Part shown: positions 23,837 to 30,916 of the stretch, piece after piece
Layout: each line of letters starts with the position of its first letter
Numbering within the stretch: the stretch's first letter is position 1
Source: a virus
DNA: 31,607 bases
Reading direction: 5' to 3' (one strand)
IMG/VR virus record: IMGVR_UViG_3300031521_000250
Coordinates: 1-31,607 of that record
The notes under the pieces: model-generated
The model's database searches: none
Seen by the model: the letters and a program-made list of their open reading frames with translations, nothing else
Told to the model about the DNA's origin: nothing
Made by a program: the position numbers and the translations under genes

Positions 23837-24489
23837 GTTGTAATCATATTATATTCCTCCGGTAGTTTGTTGCCTTTTCTAATATTATCTGCCGCCCATA
23901 ATGGTTGGAAATTAGTGTAATGATTAAGTAGAATTAGATGTTCTTCACTTTCAGCTAAAGAAATTGGATAAATGTGATCAAGATGCCACAAATAACGATT
24001 ATCCCAAGTCATACCATCTTGAAATTGATTCTCAATATGAATCATAAATTCTTTAAAAGAGCAACCGAGTATTTTTGCAGTTTTGGAAGATTTTTTAATG
24101 CCACTATTTTTAAATGCGCACTATATTAAACTTCTTATATTTTTTGTAAGTTTAAATAATGGGTCAATTAAATTTCTTTTTGCTACATATTTTGCGGCGC
24201 ATTTTAATGATTTTTCTTTATTATTTTCCGCATAAAGTTTCCTCTTTTTCTTTATTTCTTCTGAGTTTTCTTCATAATATTTTGATTTATCTTCTAATAT
24301 TTGCAATTTATTCTCTTCATAATATAACTTTTTCTTTTCCTTTATTTCTATAAAGTTATCTTTTCTATATAGTTTTCCCATTTCTTTAGCGCAAGATTTA
24401 CATATACTAGTTAATCCATCTTTTGCTGCTTTCTTTTTATGAAACTCACTCTCATCTTTTTCAATACCACATTTTGAACATTTTTTCAA
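23833..24489 (-). pseudogene. HNH homing endonuclease broken by one in-frame amber codon
   Basis: The frame from 24489 encodes a zinc-ribbon N-terminus ('CSKCGIEKDESEFHKKKAAK', 'CKSCAKEM'), then Lys/Glu/Tyr repeats. It stops at TAG (24121-24123) after 'NIRSLI'. The same frame then continues without a stop: 'CAFKNSGIKKSSKTAKILGC', 'CSFKEFMIHIENQF', and the HNH core 'YLWHLDHIYPIS' with 'LNHYTNFQPLWAADNIRKGN', to a stop at 23833. The homologous gene pair at 17454-18154 shows what the joined protein looks like. A single base change would restore a 218-aa enzyme. The catalytic residues in the second part are intact, suggesting the break is recent or is suppressed. TAG also ends gp5 here, so it is a real stop. 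Confidence 0.88.
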
Positions 24490-24508
24490 ATTAACCTCCT
24501 ATTTTCTA

Positions 24509-24706
24509 CTATTTATATAAATTTCTTATAAGTCTTCGTTGACTATTTAATTTAATTGTTTCAAATTGATGATGAACTGCCACCCATTCCTTTATTCCAG
24601 CATTTACTAAAACATTCTCAACTTCAGACCTATTATTTACAGTCACTGAATAATATCCACTACCAAATGGTGCTCTGTTTGCAACAGTTACAAAATATGT
24701 TTTCAT
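24509..24706 (-). CDS. Small protein of unknown function, 65 aa
   Basis: No family is recognised. The start has AGGAG seven bases upstream. The sequence 'MKTYFVTVANRAPFGSGYYS' followed by 'VTVNNRSEVENVLVNAGIKE' suggests a small beta-alpha fold with a basic C-terminal tail (NSQRRLIRNLYK). It follows gp59 by 14 bases and belongs to the early operon beginning at 26150. A late box for the HNH gene lies inside its last codons. Confidence 0.65.
   Translation of the reverse strand: MKTYFVTVANRAPFGSGYYSVTVNNRSEVENVLVNAGIKEWVAVHHQFETIKLNSQRRLIRNLYK
24510..24517 (-). promoter_or_regulatory. T4-type late promoter ahead of the broken HNH gene
   Basis: Minus-strand TATAAATA followed by GTAGAAAATAGG, 21 bases before the HNH start at 24489. 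It overlaps the end of the 65-aa gene. Confidence 0.65.
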
Positions 24707-24720
24707 TATTTCTCCTAAAA

Positions 24721-25305
24721 TTAAATTAAAGTTTTCTTATAAATTCTCTTAATTTTTTCACTATCGTATTTTATGAATCCTCCTTCAAAAAATTTCATAT
24801 AATTGTTTATAAATATTTTCCTCTCGTTCCAAATATAATCATAAAAATTCAAACTAAACACATCAAATATCTCCATTTGAAGCAATATAAAGCTCTCTAA
24901 GGAGATTTTACCACTCAAGACATATCTTACTATTCCTGGTTGATAATCATCGTTTATATCGAATAAATCGGCCTCAGAATCAAGTTTTAATATATCTTGC
25001 TCAAAGAAATAACTTATACTACTTTTCATTTTACAAAAATCTACATAAATCTTCATTGACTTTTCATAATCACAAAAAGGGTAGTTATTACCCACTACAG
25101 AATTTGCCAAAAAGAAATATATAAGTTCTTCTGAATGAAGTTTCGAAACAACTTTCTTGTATCCATATTTATCTTCACGTTGATTGAATGCCTTTCCACT
25201 TATCTTGAGAAGACCTTTCTCAACCATATGGTATTTTGATGGAGAAAGGCTTTCTTTAATTGATTGATGAATAATACACCCAACTATTGGTTGAACTAGA
25301 GCCAT
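24721..25305 (-). CDS. 59: gp59-like DNA helicase loader, 194 aa
   Basis: gp59 loads the gp41 replicative helicase onto gp32-covered DNA; T4 gp59 is 217 aa. The sequence follows the family: 'GKAFNQREDKYGYKKVVSKL' (about residues 37-56), 'ELIYFFLANSVV', 'SYFFEQDILKL', and near the C-terminus 'YVLSGKISLESFILLQMEIF' and 'DYIWNERK'. A basic end (SEKIKRIYKKTLI) is typical. It is in the gp32 neighbourhood, as in T4. The ATG lies 10 bases inside the upstream 116-aa gene and lacks a strong ribosome site, so its translation is probably coupled. Confidence 0.8.
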   Translation of the reverse strand: MALVQPIVGCIIHQSIKESLSPSKYHMVEKGLLKISGKAFNQREDKYGYKKVVSKLHSEELIYFFLANSVVGNNYPFCDYEKSMKIYVDFCKMKSSISYFFEQDILKLDSEADLFDINDDYQPGIVRYVLSGKISLESFILLQMEIFDVFSLNFYDYIWNERKIFINNYMKFFEGGFIKYDSEKIKRIYKKTLI

Positions 25306-25646
25306 CTATCATCCATAGAAGGATAATCTTCCTCCTCTGCTTTATGATTTCTAAAACAAAAATCTTCTATCACCTCCCAATCTACCAAATAATCTATTAA
25401 ATCTGATTGATGTGCATTTATTTTAAATTCTCCTGTAGATGTTTCAACATTGGTAACTAAAATAGAAAGCAGTTCGATTTCTTCATATTCAGGTGGTTCC
25501 CAATGACTTCCAGGCCATCCTGGAATATACCTATATTCTATTTCTACATTAAGTCCTATAAATTCTTGCGGTATGCATAAAAGTTTAGACATTTCTTGTG
25601 ATATTTCCTCATCACAAACCCAGTAATAAAAATTAAATTCTGACAT
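25296..25646 (-). CDS. Protein of unknown function, 116 aa; paralogue of its upstream neighbour
   Basis: It begins 'MSEFNFYYWVCDEEI', almost the same as the gene at 25660-25974, and shares the pattern LLC.P.E..GLN...(D/E)Y.YIP, then STGEF.I..HQSDLI..L.D.E.IE. It is acidic and has an extra Trp/Pro loop ('GWPGSHWEPPEYEEIELLSI') that the other copy lacks. No known domain is recognised. AGGAAA lies before the start, and its end overlaps the gp59 gene. Tandem duplication followed by divergence is clear; the function is not. Confidence 0.72.
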   Translation of the reverse strand: MSEFNFYYWVCDEEISQEMSKLLCIPQEFIGLNVEIEYRYIPGWPGSHWEPPEYEEIELLSILVTNVETSTGEFKINAHQSDLIDYLVDWEVIEDFCFRNHKAEEEDYPSMDDRWL

Positions 25647-25659
25647 TATATTTTCCTAA

Positions 25660-25974
25660 CTACCTTTCAATCCAAAAATCTGGAGAATAATGATGTCTTA
25701 GGCAAGCATTTTCTATAGTTTCTGTATCAATTAAATGCTCTATCAAAGACGATTGATGGGGAGTTATCGTAAATGTTGATGTATCACAATCTATTGAATA
25801 TGTATAAATATAATTAATTTCAATATCCTCATAATCATATTTACCTACACCTTTTGGAATATATGTATAATCAACTACAATATTAAGACCCCACATTTCA
25901 TGTGGTAAACATAATATTTTTTGGATTTTGGCTATCTCATCTTCAATACAATAATAAAAATTAAATTCTGACAT
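25660..25974 (-). CDS. Protein of unknown function, 104 aa; paralogue of its downstream neighbour
   Basis: It shares 'MSEFNFYY', 'LCLPHEMWGLNIVVDYTYIP', and 'STFTITPHQSSLIEHLID' with the 116-aa gene that follows 13 bases later. It is acidic, rich in Tyr and Ile, and has no signal peptide or membrane segment. It lies five bases after the stop of the 56-aa gene and has no strong ribosome site, so coupling is likely. No family is recognised. Confidence 0.72.
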   Translation of the reverse strand: MSEFNFYYCIEDEIAKIQKILCLPHEMWGLNIVVDYTYIPKGVGKYDYEDIEINYIYTYSIDCDTSTFTITPHQSSLIEHLIDTETIENACLRHHYSPDFWIER

Positions 25975-25979
25975 TCTAT

Positions 25980-26150
25980 TTACTCTGTTAAAATGGTTTG
26001 ATGTTGCTTTATGAAATTTGCTTCCGAAATTATTTGCTCCATTGGTAATGTTTTATGATATTCTGTATATCTATCGCACAATTTTAGAAATAAAACTGCG
26101 TCCCTATATCCTAAATTACTGAACGGGAATGTGTGTTGCTCTTCTAACAT
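25980..26150 (-). CDS. Small protein of unknown function, 56 aa
   Basis: First gene of the early operon that leads to gp59. The ATG at 26150 has AGGAG seven bases upstream, and the consensus promoter at 26182-26210 lies just before it. The protein 'MLEEQHTFPFSNLGYRDAVL' continues with 'FLKLCDRYTEYHKTLPMEQI' and looks helical. It has no recognisable domain. The ribosome site and promoter make it a convincing gene in spite of its size. Confidence 0.72.
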   Translation of the reverse strand: MLEEQHTFPFSNLGYRDAVLFLKLCDRYTEYHKTLPMEQIISEANFIKQHQTILTE

Positions 26151-26181
26151 TTCTTGCTCCTATTAAATTATTGTAGATAAT

Positions 26182-26210
26182 ATTATAAGGTATATGTTGA
26201 AGTTTGTCAA
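26182..26210 (-). promoter_or_regulatory. Perfect sigma70-type early promoter for the small-gene/gp59 operon
   Basis: On the minus strand, TTGACA (26205-26210), a 17-base spacer, and TATAAT (26182-26187) with the flanks ATATTTGACA and TATAATATTATC, the same as at 15896-15924. It lies just after the uvsY stop. Confidence 0.9.
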
Positions 26211-26215
26211 ATATT

Positions 26216-26653
26216 TTAAAATCCTGCTGAAAATTTCAAATATTCAATATGACTTTTTATATCATATCCTCGACCATGAATTGCTTTTATAATTTCAGTA
26301 AGAGTATATATACAAATTCCCTCATGTTCTATTTTTAATTTGATTTTTTGAATATCCAAATCGCCAGCCAAATAGTCCATCATGTCAGTTTTGAGGAGTT
26401 TTTTCCCATTATATTGATCTAGGCTTCTGCTTTCTAATTCTTCTTTAGTAAGTAACCCACTATAATAACGTATTTTAAATTTCTTTTCAGTGTCATATAA
26501 TGCAGTTAAATTTACTAGACGACCTTTGTGATCCGCCAGCTCGTTTATATATTTTGAATGTAGTGATGATGTTTTGATTGATTCTAATTGAATATCGTTT
26601 GAATTTATTTTTGAGTCGTTTGTCCATTCAGATTTGATTGTTTCTAGGTTCAA
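26216..26653 (-). CDS. uvsY: UvsY-like recombination mediator, 145 aa, TTG start
   Basis: UvsY helps UvsX displace gp32 and form recombination filaments (T4 UvsY is 137 aa). The protein follows marine UvsY closely: 'NLETIKSEWTNDSKI', 'LESIKTSSLHSKYINEL', 'KIRYYSGLLTKEEL', 'LDIQKIKLKIEHEGICIYTL', and the ending 'IKSHIEYLKFSAGF'. No in-frame ATG exists before residue ~98. The TTG at 26651-26653 has GGAGA six bases upstream and gives exactly the family N-terminus, so it is taken as the start; a longer TTG start at 26677 would add eight residues foreign to the family. TTG starts lower expression, which suits a mediator needed in limited amounts. Confidence 0.88.
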   Translation of the reverse strand: MNLETIKSEWTNDSKINSNDIQLESIKTSSLHSKYINELADHKGRLVNLTALYDTEKKFKIRYYSGLLTKEELESRSLDQYNGKKLLKTDMMDYLAGDLDIQKIKLKIEHEGICIYTLTEIIKAIHGRGYDIKSHIEYLKFSAGF

Positions 26654-26681
26654 TGTGGTTCTCCAAAATTTTAACAAAATA

Positions 26682-26711
26682 AAGCCTATTATATCAAAAT
26701 ATAATAGGCTT
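26682..26711 (-). terminator. Strong hairpin terminator upstream of uvsY
   Basis: AAGCCTATTATAT, loop of four, ATATAATAGGCTT: 13 perfect pairs, followed on the minus strand by TATTTTGTT. It ends the transcript of the 170-aa fibre-assembly gene. A late-type box (26717) lies immediately before it. Confidence 0.85.
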
Positions 26712-26716
26712 GTAAA

Positions 26717-26724
26717 TATTTATA
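26717..26724 (-). promoter_or_regulatory. Late-type box directly ahead of a terminator hairpin
   Basis: Minus-strand TATAAATA, 6 bases after the 170-aa gene stop. A transcript from here would begin at the edge of the 13-bp hairpin at 26682-26711, and could read on into uvsY only if the hairpin does not terminate it. It may be chance in AT-rich DNA. Confidence 0.4.
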
Positions 26725-26729
26725 TTAAA

Positions 26730-27242
26730 TTATAGAGTTGCTCCAAGTAAAAATAAATCATCAATGTCTTTTCCGGTTTTACCAAGAGCGGTTAATATTT
26801 GGTTTATTAACGGGTTATTTCTTTGGACTTGGGTGGAATATTCCCAAGTAAGCCTTATCGCCTCAGATTGCTGCGATATTATTAACTCAACACTAGATAA
26901 CAATCCAGTCTGTAGTAATGCCAATCTCGCCTGTCTTGGTGTAATAGCAGCATTTGCCATTATTAGTGCATCGGGAACTTTACGATCCCAACCGGAGAAA
27001 CAATGTGGAAATTGACTTGCATCTCCAACAAGGTCTACTACACTACCATCTGCTTGCATTTCTCCAACATAATATGGATCAGTTGGTACTGGAAATTGGC
27101 CTTCGTCGAGATAATCTAAATATAAATTTCCTTCATGCTGTAATAGAATTGATCTATCTGGCAAAGAAAACATGCTAAAATTTGATATAGAATTTGCTTC
27201 TAACGAAACAAGTGGATTGAATTTTACTATATACCGCTTCAT
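26730..27242 (-). CDS. Tail-fibre assembly-like protein, 170 aa
   Basis: The C-terminal 80 residues, 'AAITPRQARLALLQTGLLSS', 'VELIISQQSEAIRLTWEYST', and 'NPLINQILTALGKTGKDIDD', match the conserved module found in many phage proteins encoded right after tail fibres and taken to be fibre-assembly or fibre-cap proteins. The N-terminal half ('SISNFSMFSLPDRSILLQHE', 'LYLDYLDEGQFPVPTDPYYV') has no clear match. It follows the 960-aa fibre gene, has AGGAG before the ATG, and has two late boxes in the gap. A job in folding or attaching that fibre is a reasonable inference. Confidence 0.7.
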   Translation of the reverse strand: MKRYIVKFNPLVSLEANSISNFSMFSLPDRSILLQHEGNLYLDYLDEGQFPVPTDPYYVGEMQADGSVVDLVGDASQFPHCFSGWDRKVPDALIMANAAITPRQARLALLQTGLLSSVELIISQQSEAIRLTWEYSTQVQRNNPLINQILTALGKTGKDIDDLFLLGATL

Positions 27243-27322
27243 ACTGGTAAATCTCCTATTAATTAATTATTTACATAACATCCGCAGTTTTTCATATTTA
27301 CTACTAAACTTTTACGGACATC

Positions 27323-27330
27323 GTATTTAT
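27323..27330 (-). promoter_or_regulatory. Late-type box, proximal to the fibre-assembly gene
   Basis: Minus-strand TATAAATA, 81 bases before the 27242 start. It is the second of two boxes in the 152-base gap between the fibre and fibre-assembly genes. Confidence 0.55.
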
Positions 27331-27375
27331 ACAAGTGATTATTATAAACATACTGCATTCTCCACTTTACAACTA

Positions 27376-27383
27376 TATTTATA
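27376..27383 (-). promoter_or_regulatory. Late-type box, distal to the fibre-assembly gene
   Basis: Minus-strand TATAAATA followed by TAGTTGTAAAG, 12 bases after the fibre gene stop. Confidence 0.55.
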
Positions 27384-27394
27384 ATAATTAAAAC

Positions 27395-30277
27395 TTAACA
27401 AACAAGACGTGCGCCAATACCTCTATCAACAAACCCAAAACCAAAACTAGAATTGAAATAGAAAACCCCAGCAGAAGTACCATAACTCGCTCGACCACTA
27501 ACAAGAGCCGCCGCCCATCCTGCTGTCTGATAATAATTATCAGTTATATAATAATCTTCGCCCACAGAAATTGGTAAAAATGCAGTTCCTGTCGCCAACA
27601 AATTCGTCTGGTAGCCACTTGTATTGGCGAGTGTTCCTACAGACGTATAGTTTGTTGCTGTATCATCGGCCAAATTTGATCGGATATTGCTGGTGATAAT
27701 ATAGGCGGCATTATTATTGACATTGATTCCATCAACCCAACTCCAGCAATTGCCATACAAATTCTCAATACCCCTATAACTCATCCATGCTGTATCACGT
27801 AATGTTGAGGCCGCTGCGCCTGTGGCATTACCGATACTGTTACTCTTACCAGCAACTGAGTGAGGAGAATCCGTTTGTGCATTTGAAGGAGCAGGATAAC
27901 CCAATGCAACTGCCGTATTACCTGCGCCAATTTTAGTCTGTGAATCGAAACTGCCATACTCAATCAGGTATAATAACTGAACTGCCGCATGTAATTCATA
28001 ATCCGTTTGCCGCCATGTTGTGCCTCTATTTGCTGCAAGAGTACGGGTTTCGGCTCTATTAATACCTACTGCCGGATAAATTCCTGATACCGAGGCGAGT
28101 TTTGCGGTAGCCGTATCCCAGTTTAATCCTGAACCAACATTATCATCATAATTCAGACCGGATTGATAAGTTGTTCCTGTTGTCCAAACACATGCATCAT
28201 AGGCACCCATATACCGATAATCTACCTCAACCCCGTCGAGTATAAATGCCGGATGAACGGTATACCCCACTTGCGGTATAGCAGATATTGCCCAATTATG
28301 GACATTGCCTACATGAGAATATTTAACATAGAATTTTGGTATTTCTACCATCACCATGCCATCTGCACCAGTTAAGACAGAGGCAGAGCCATCGGCTTTT
28401 AATGCCGAGTTAGTTGGGTTTAGATAATAATTAACCGTTCTGTCGTCACGCAGTAGACAACGTTTCATGTTGGTGTGAGTGGCGGTGACTATGGGTGTTG
28501 CTGCTGTTCCGCTTGTGCGGCTATAAGTATTGCCAACTGCATCCCACGATAAATCCGCATAGCTGGTATCAAAGGCTGTGGTTAACGTACCAGTTACCAA
28601 TGAAAGAACCTTATTGGACTTAATTGCTTTTGGGTAATAGGTAAACTTGGATAAGTTCAATATTCCCTGTTCACCTAACAGAATCGTGATCGGTGTCGGT
28701 ATGTTCTGGTATTTAACTGGATTAACGCCTGCTTGAGCGTTGGGCAGGTAGAGATAGGCTGAGGTATCAACGTTTTTGTTATAAGTGATCGCATAGCTAC
28801 CTGAGCCAGTCAGCAACTGATTCCATACACCGATATTGCCAGGGGCTGATGAATACTGTCCAGAAGCGGTAATGGCAAAGGTGCCTTGCTGGGCGTTGTA
28901 CCAGTTCAACCCTGCGCCCGTGAAACTGGCTGCGTCTACCGTGCGGGTAACGGCTGCTGTTGTGGTGGGTATGTAGCTTGAAGCGTTGGAGGCGGCTTCT
29001 AGTTGTAGCCCCCAAAAGTAAGTCCCTTTTACACCATTGCCCGTAACACTTTTCGTATTATCTGAGTCGGTTAACTCAAGAGCACGTTGACAAATACTAC
29101 TCCCTGCAACAAGGGTAGCCGTCACGGTGCACCGATACCAACCATTACCCGAATCAGTTATTGTTGCTGTGGTATTAGCTTGTACCGTGCCTTTTACGCC
29201 TGTTGCTAAATTAAACCACGCCCCAAGGTCTGCTGCGCCGTTATACAATCTAATGTATGCCCACGTAAAACTAGACGGTGCATTTTTAATGTAAACGCTT
29301 AAAGTGTAAGGTTCTGCTGATGCCGTAAATGATTTATATAACGCACTTCGACCCACCCCAGGGGGTATTAAAACACTAGCAGAAGTAGGAACACCAGCCG
29401 GTGATGTAGCGACATTATCAGTAATTCCACAATTTACCGCCGAAAACCCGGACGCTGAAATCGTCTGCGATTGGATAGCTAAATTCGTCCGCGCTTCTTC
29501 AGCCAGTAGGGTGATGGTATTGGTTAGCGGTACGCCTGCGACCTCGGTGACGACGTTAGATGCAACCGTATTGCCATTGGCCGTTGTGAAGTATTGCACC
29601 CCATCAACACCCGCACCGTGCCAAGGGGCGGAGAGAACGCCAACTGAGATGTATTCAGAGGGGTTCTGATTGGTTTGGCCTACAGCATCTTCAATCATCA
29701 AATTAGTAAGGTTTATTGTTCCTGCTGCTGTAGTTGTAGTCCTACCTACGTAAAAAGCTAATGAGCCACCGAATGTGCTGGATGCTGTTAAATTATTAAT
29801 GAATGAATATTTTGTCCGGGTTGTAGTTAGTGTTAGTGTTACTCCAACAGCATCACTTCCATCTGAAACATCTAATAACTCAAACCTTACACTTTTAGTT
29901 CCAGAGTCTACCCACGCTTCAAAGGAACAAACAAAATAGCCTTTGGTATTTAAACCGTCTTTTCTATTATGTATGCCTGAACCTGCTGCCCCACTAAACG
30001 TAAGAGTGGTAGCCGCTCTTGTTGCGTCATGCAAAGTCCATGCGGCCCCGGTTAAATCCTGTGAGTTAGACGCTAAATTCTCAACCCGTCGAGCGCCCGG
30101 AAAGCGCACCTCGTTGGCTTTGGCGGTCTTAACCAAGCCTTCAAAGTCAACTACGGAAGCCGTGACATTTCTTGTAAATGATAAACTTGAAGGAATAGCA
30201 GGAACATTTGCAAAATTCAAGTCCAAATTACTTGCAACATCCCCATCTTGAAATAATTTTCTTCTTGAAGGTATCAT
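27395..30277 (-). CDS. Tail fibre/receptor-binding protein with C-type-lectin-like tip, 960 aa
   Basis: The short N-terminus ('MIPSRRKLFQDGDVASNLDL') is in the phage's own AT-rich style. Then come two carbohydrate-binding-type beta modules: one around 100-215, and one around 280-450 ending 'GTYFWGLQLEAASNASSYIP', a linker typical of phage fibres. A repeat-poor stretch follows, then from about residue 640 a domain with 'MVEIPKFYVKY', 'YRGIENLYGNCWSWVDGINV', and a final 'GRASYGTSAGVFYF...GIGARLVC'. That end has the form of the C-type-lectin/formylglycine-enzyme-like fold used by Mtd-type receptor-binding proteins. Most of the gene beyond the first ~40 codons is visibly richer in GC than its neighbours, suggesting it was acquired from another phage. 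The start is translationally coupled to the preceding gene. Confidence 0.82.
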   Translation of the reverse strand: MIPSRRKLFQDGDVASNLDLNFANVPAIPSSLSFTRNVTASVVDFEGLVKTAKANEVRFPGARRVENLASNSQDLTGAAWTLHDATRAATTLTFSGAAGSGIHNRKDGLNTKGYFVCSFEAWVDSGTKSVRFELLDVSDGSDAVGVTLTLTTTRTKYSFINNLTASSTFGGSLAFYVGRTTTTAAGTINLTNLMIEDAVGQTNQNPSEYISVGVLSAPWHGAGVDGVQYFTTANGNTVASNVVTEVAGVPLTNTITLLAEEARTNLAIQSQTISASGFSAVNCGITDNVATSPAGVPTSASVLIPPGVGRSALYKSFTASAEPYTLSVYIKNAPSSFTWAYIRLYNGAADLGAWFNLATGVKGTVQANTTATITDSGNGWYRCTVTATLVAGSSICQRALELTDSDNTKSVTGNGVKGTYFWGLQLEAASNASSYIPTTTAAVTRTVDAASFTGAGLNWYNAQQGTFAITASGQYSSAPGNIGVWNQLLTGSGSYAITYNKNVDTSAYLYLPNAQAGVNPVKYQNIPTPITILLGEQGILNLSKFTYYPKAIKSNKVLSLVTGTLTTAFDTSYADLSWDAVGNTYSRTSGTAATPIVTATHTNMKRCLLRDDRTVNYYLNPTNSALKADGSASVLTGADGMVMVEIPKFYVKYSHVGNVHNWAISAIPQVGYTVHPAFILDGVEVDYRYMGAYDACVWTTGTTYQSGLNYDDNVGSGLNWDTATAKLASVSGIYPAVGINRAETRTLAANRGTTWRQTDYELHAAVQLLYLIEYGSFDSQTKIGAGNTAVALGYPAPSNAQTDSPHSVAGKSNSIGNATGAAASTLRDTAWMSYRGIENLYGNCWSWVDGINVNNNAAYIITSNIRSNLADDTATNYTSVGTLANTSGYQTNLLATGTAFLPISVGEDYYITDNYYQTAGWAAALVSGRASYGTSAGVFYFNSSFGFGFVDRGIGARLVC

Positions 30278-30278
30278 A

Positions 30279-30863
30279 TTAGTTATTATCCACAGAAAGT
30301 TCTAAATAAAATCCTTGACCAGAAGTTGGAGTAAAAGCAGTTTTTGTTTCAAGTACGGCATAAATAATTCTACTTGCCGATGCACATTTATAATGTATTT
30401 GGCCTGTCCATAGAGAATATGCAGCAGTAGAATTTGTTCCATCTTCCGTGGTCATTGGTGGAAAATCCAAATACCCAATCCTGTTTGCCCTGTTTGCCCA
30501 AAGTAAAAGGTATGGGGAATTATCGGCAATTGCAGTTGGGGTAGTATGAAATAAATGTACTCTAAATTGGGCAACATTGGATTTTTGATCGGTCAATAGT
30601 CGAGCTTTTACAACATATCCACTCCCACCATTTACTCGTGCAATATTTGGAAAAGATATTACTGTAGGCGAACCTACCGAAGTATTTATACAATCACCTA
30701 ATGCATAAAGATTTACATCTCCTCCGGCTGGTCTTGTAATATCTACGGAAACCACAGAACAACCTGTACCAAATTCTCCCAAATGCAATTCTGATGCGGA
30801 TAAACCTACGGTTCCAAGTACTGTTGAGACACCACTTGGTGCCAATACGGTTGTTATAGCCAT
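30279..30863 (-). CDS. Virion/fibre-associated protein of unknown role, 194 aa
   Basis: The sequence opens 'MAITTVLAPSGVSTVLGTVG' and contains 'RPAGGDVNLYALGDCINTSV', 'YVVKARLLTDQKSNVAQFRV', 'LFHTTPTAIADNSPYLLLWA' and 'YAVLETKTAFTPTSGQGFYL'. It is beta-rich with no signal peptide. I know this pattern as a recurring small phage structural protein, without a fixed function. AGGAG precedes the ATG, and a late box lies 40 bases upstream. Its stop is directly followed (one-base gap) by the fibre start, so the fibre is probably translated in coupling with it. A fibre-base or collar role is inference. Confidence 0.65.
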   Translation of the reverse strand: MAITTVLAPSGVSTVLGTVGLSASELHLGEFGTGCSVVSVDITRPAGGDVNLYALGDCINTSVGSPTVISFPNIARVNGGSGYVVKARLLTDQKSNVAQFRVHLFHTTPTAIADNSPYLLLWANRANRIGYLDFPPMTTEDGTNSTAAYSLWTGQIHYKCASASRIIYAVLETKTAFTPTSGQGFYLELSVDNN

Positions 30864-30902
30864 TTCATATCTCCTGTTTAAATTCTTTTGTGGTGTTACT
30901 AC

Positions 30903-30910
30903 TATTTATA
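30903..30910 (-). promoter_or_regulatory. T4-type late promoter for the 194-aa gene and fibre
   Basis: Minus-strand TATAAATA followed by GTAGTAACACC, 40 bases before the 30863 start. Confidence 0.8.
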
Positions 30911-30916
30911 TAAAAA

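Noticed and set aside
24121-24123. Recoding of TAG as an amino acid
   Set aside because: The amber codon inside the HNH gene could hint at it, but gp5 (8414-8416) ends in TAG with the next gene's ribosome site and start right after, and most genes end in TAA. TAG is best read as a normal stop.
27395-30277. Complete diversity-generating retroelement
   Set aside because: No reverse transcriptase gene and no template repeat were seen next to the fibre gene, where they usually lie. Only the lectin-like tip supports the idea, so it is kept as a finding and not as a feature.
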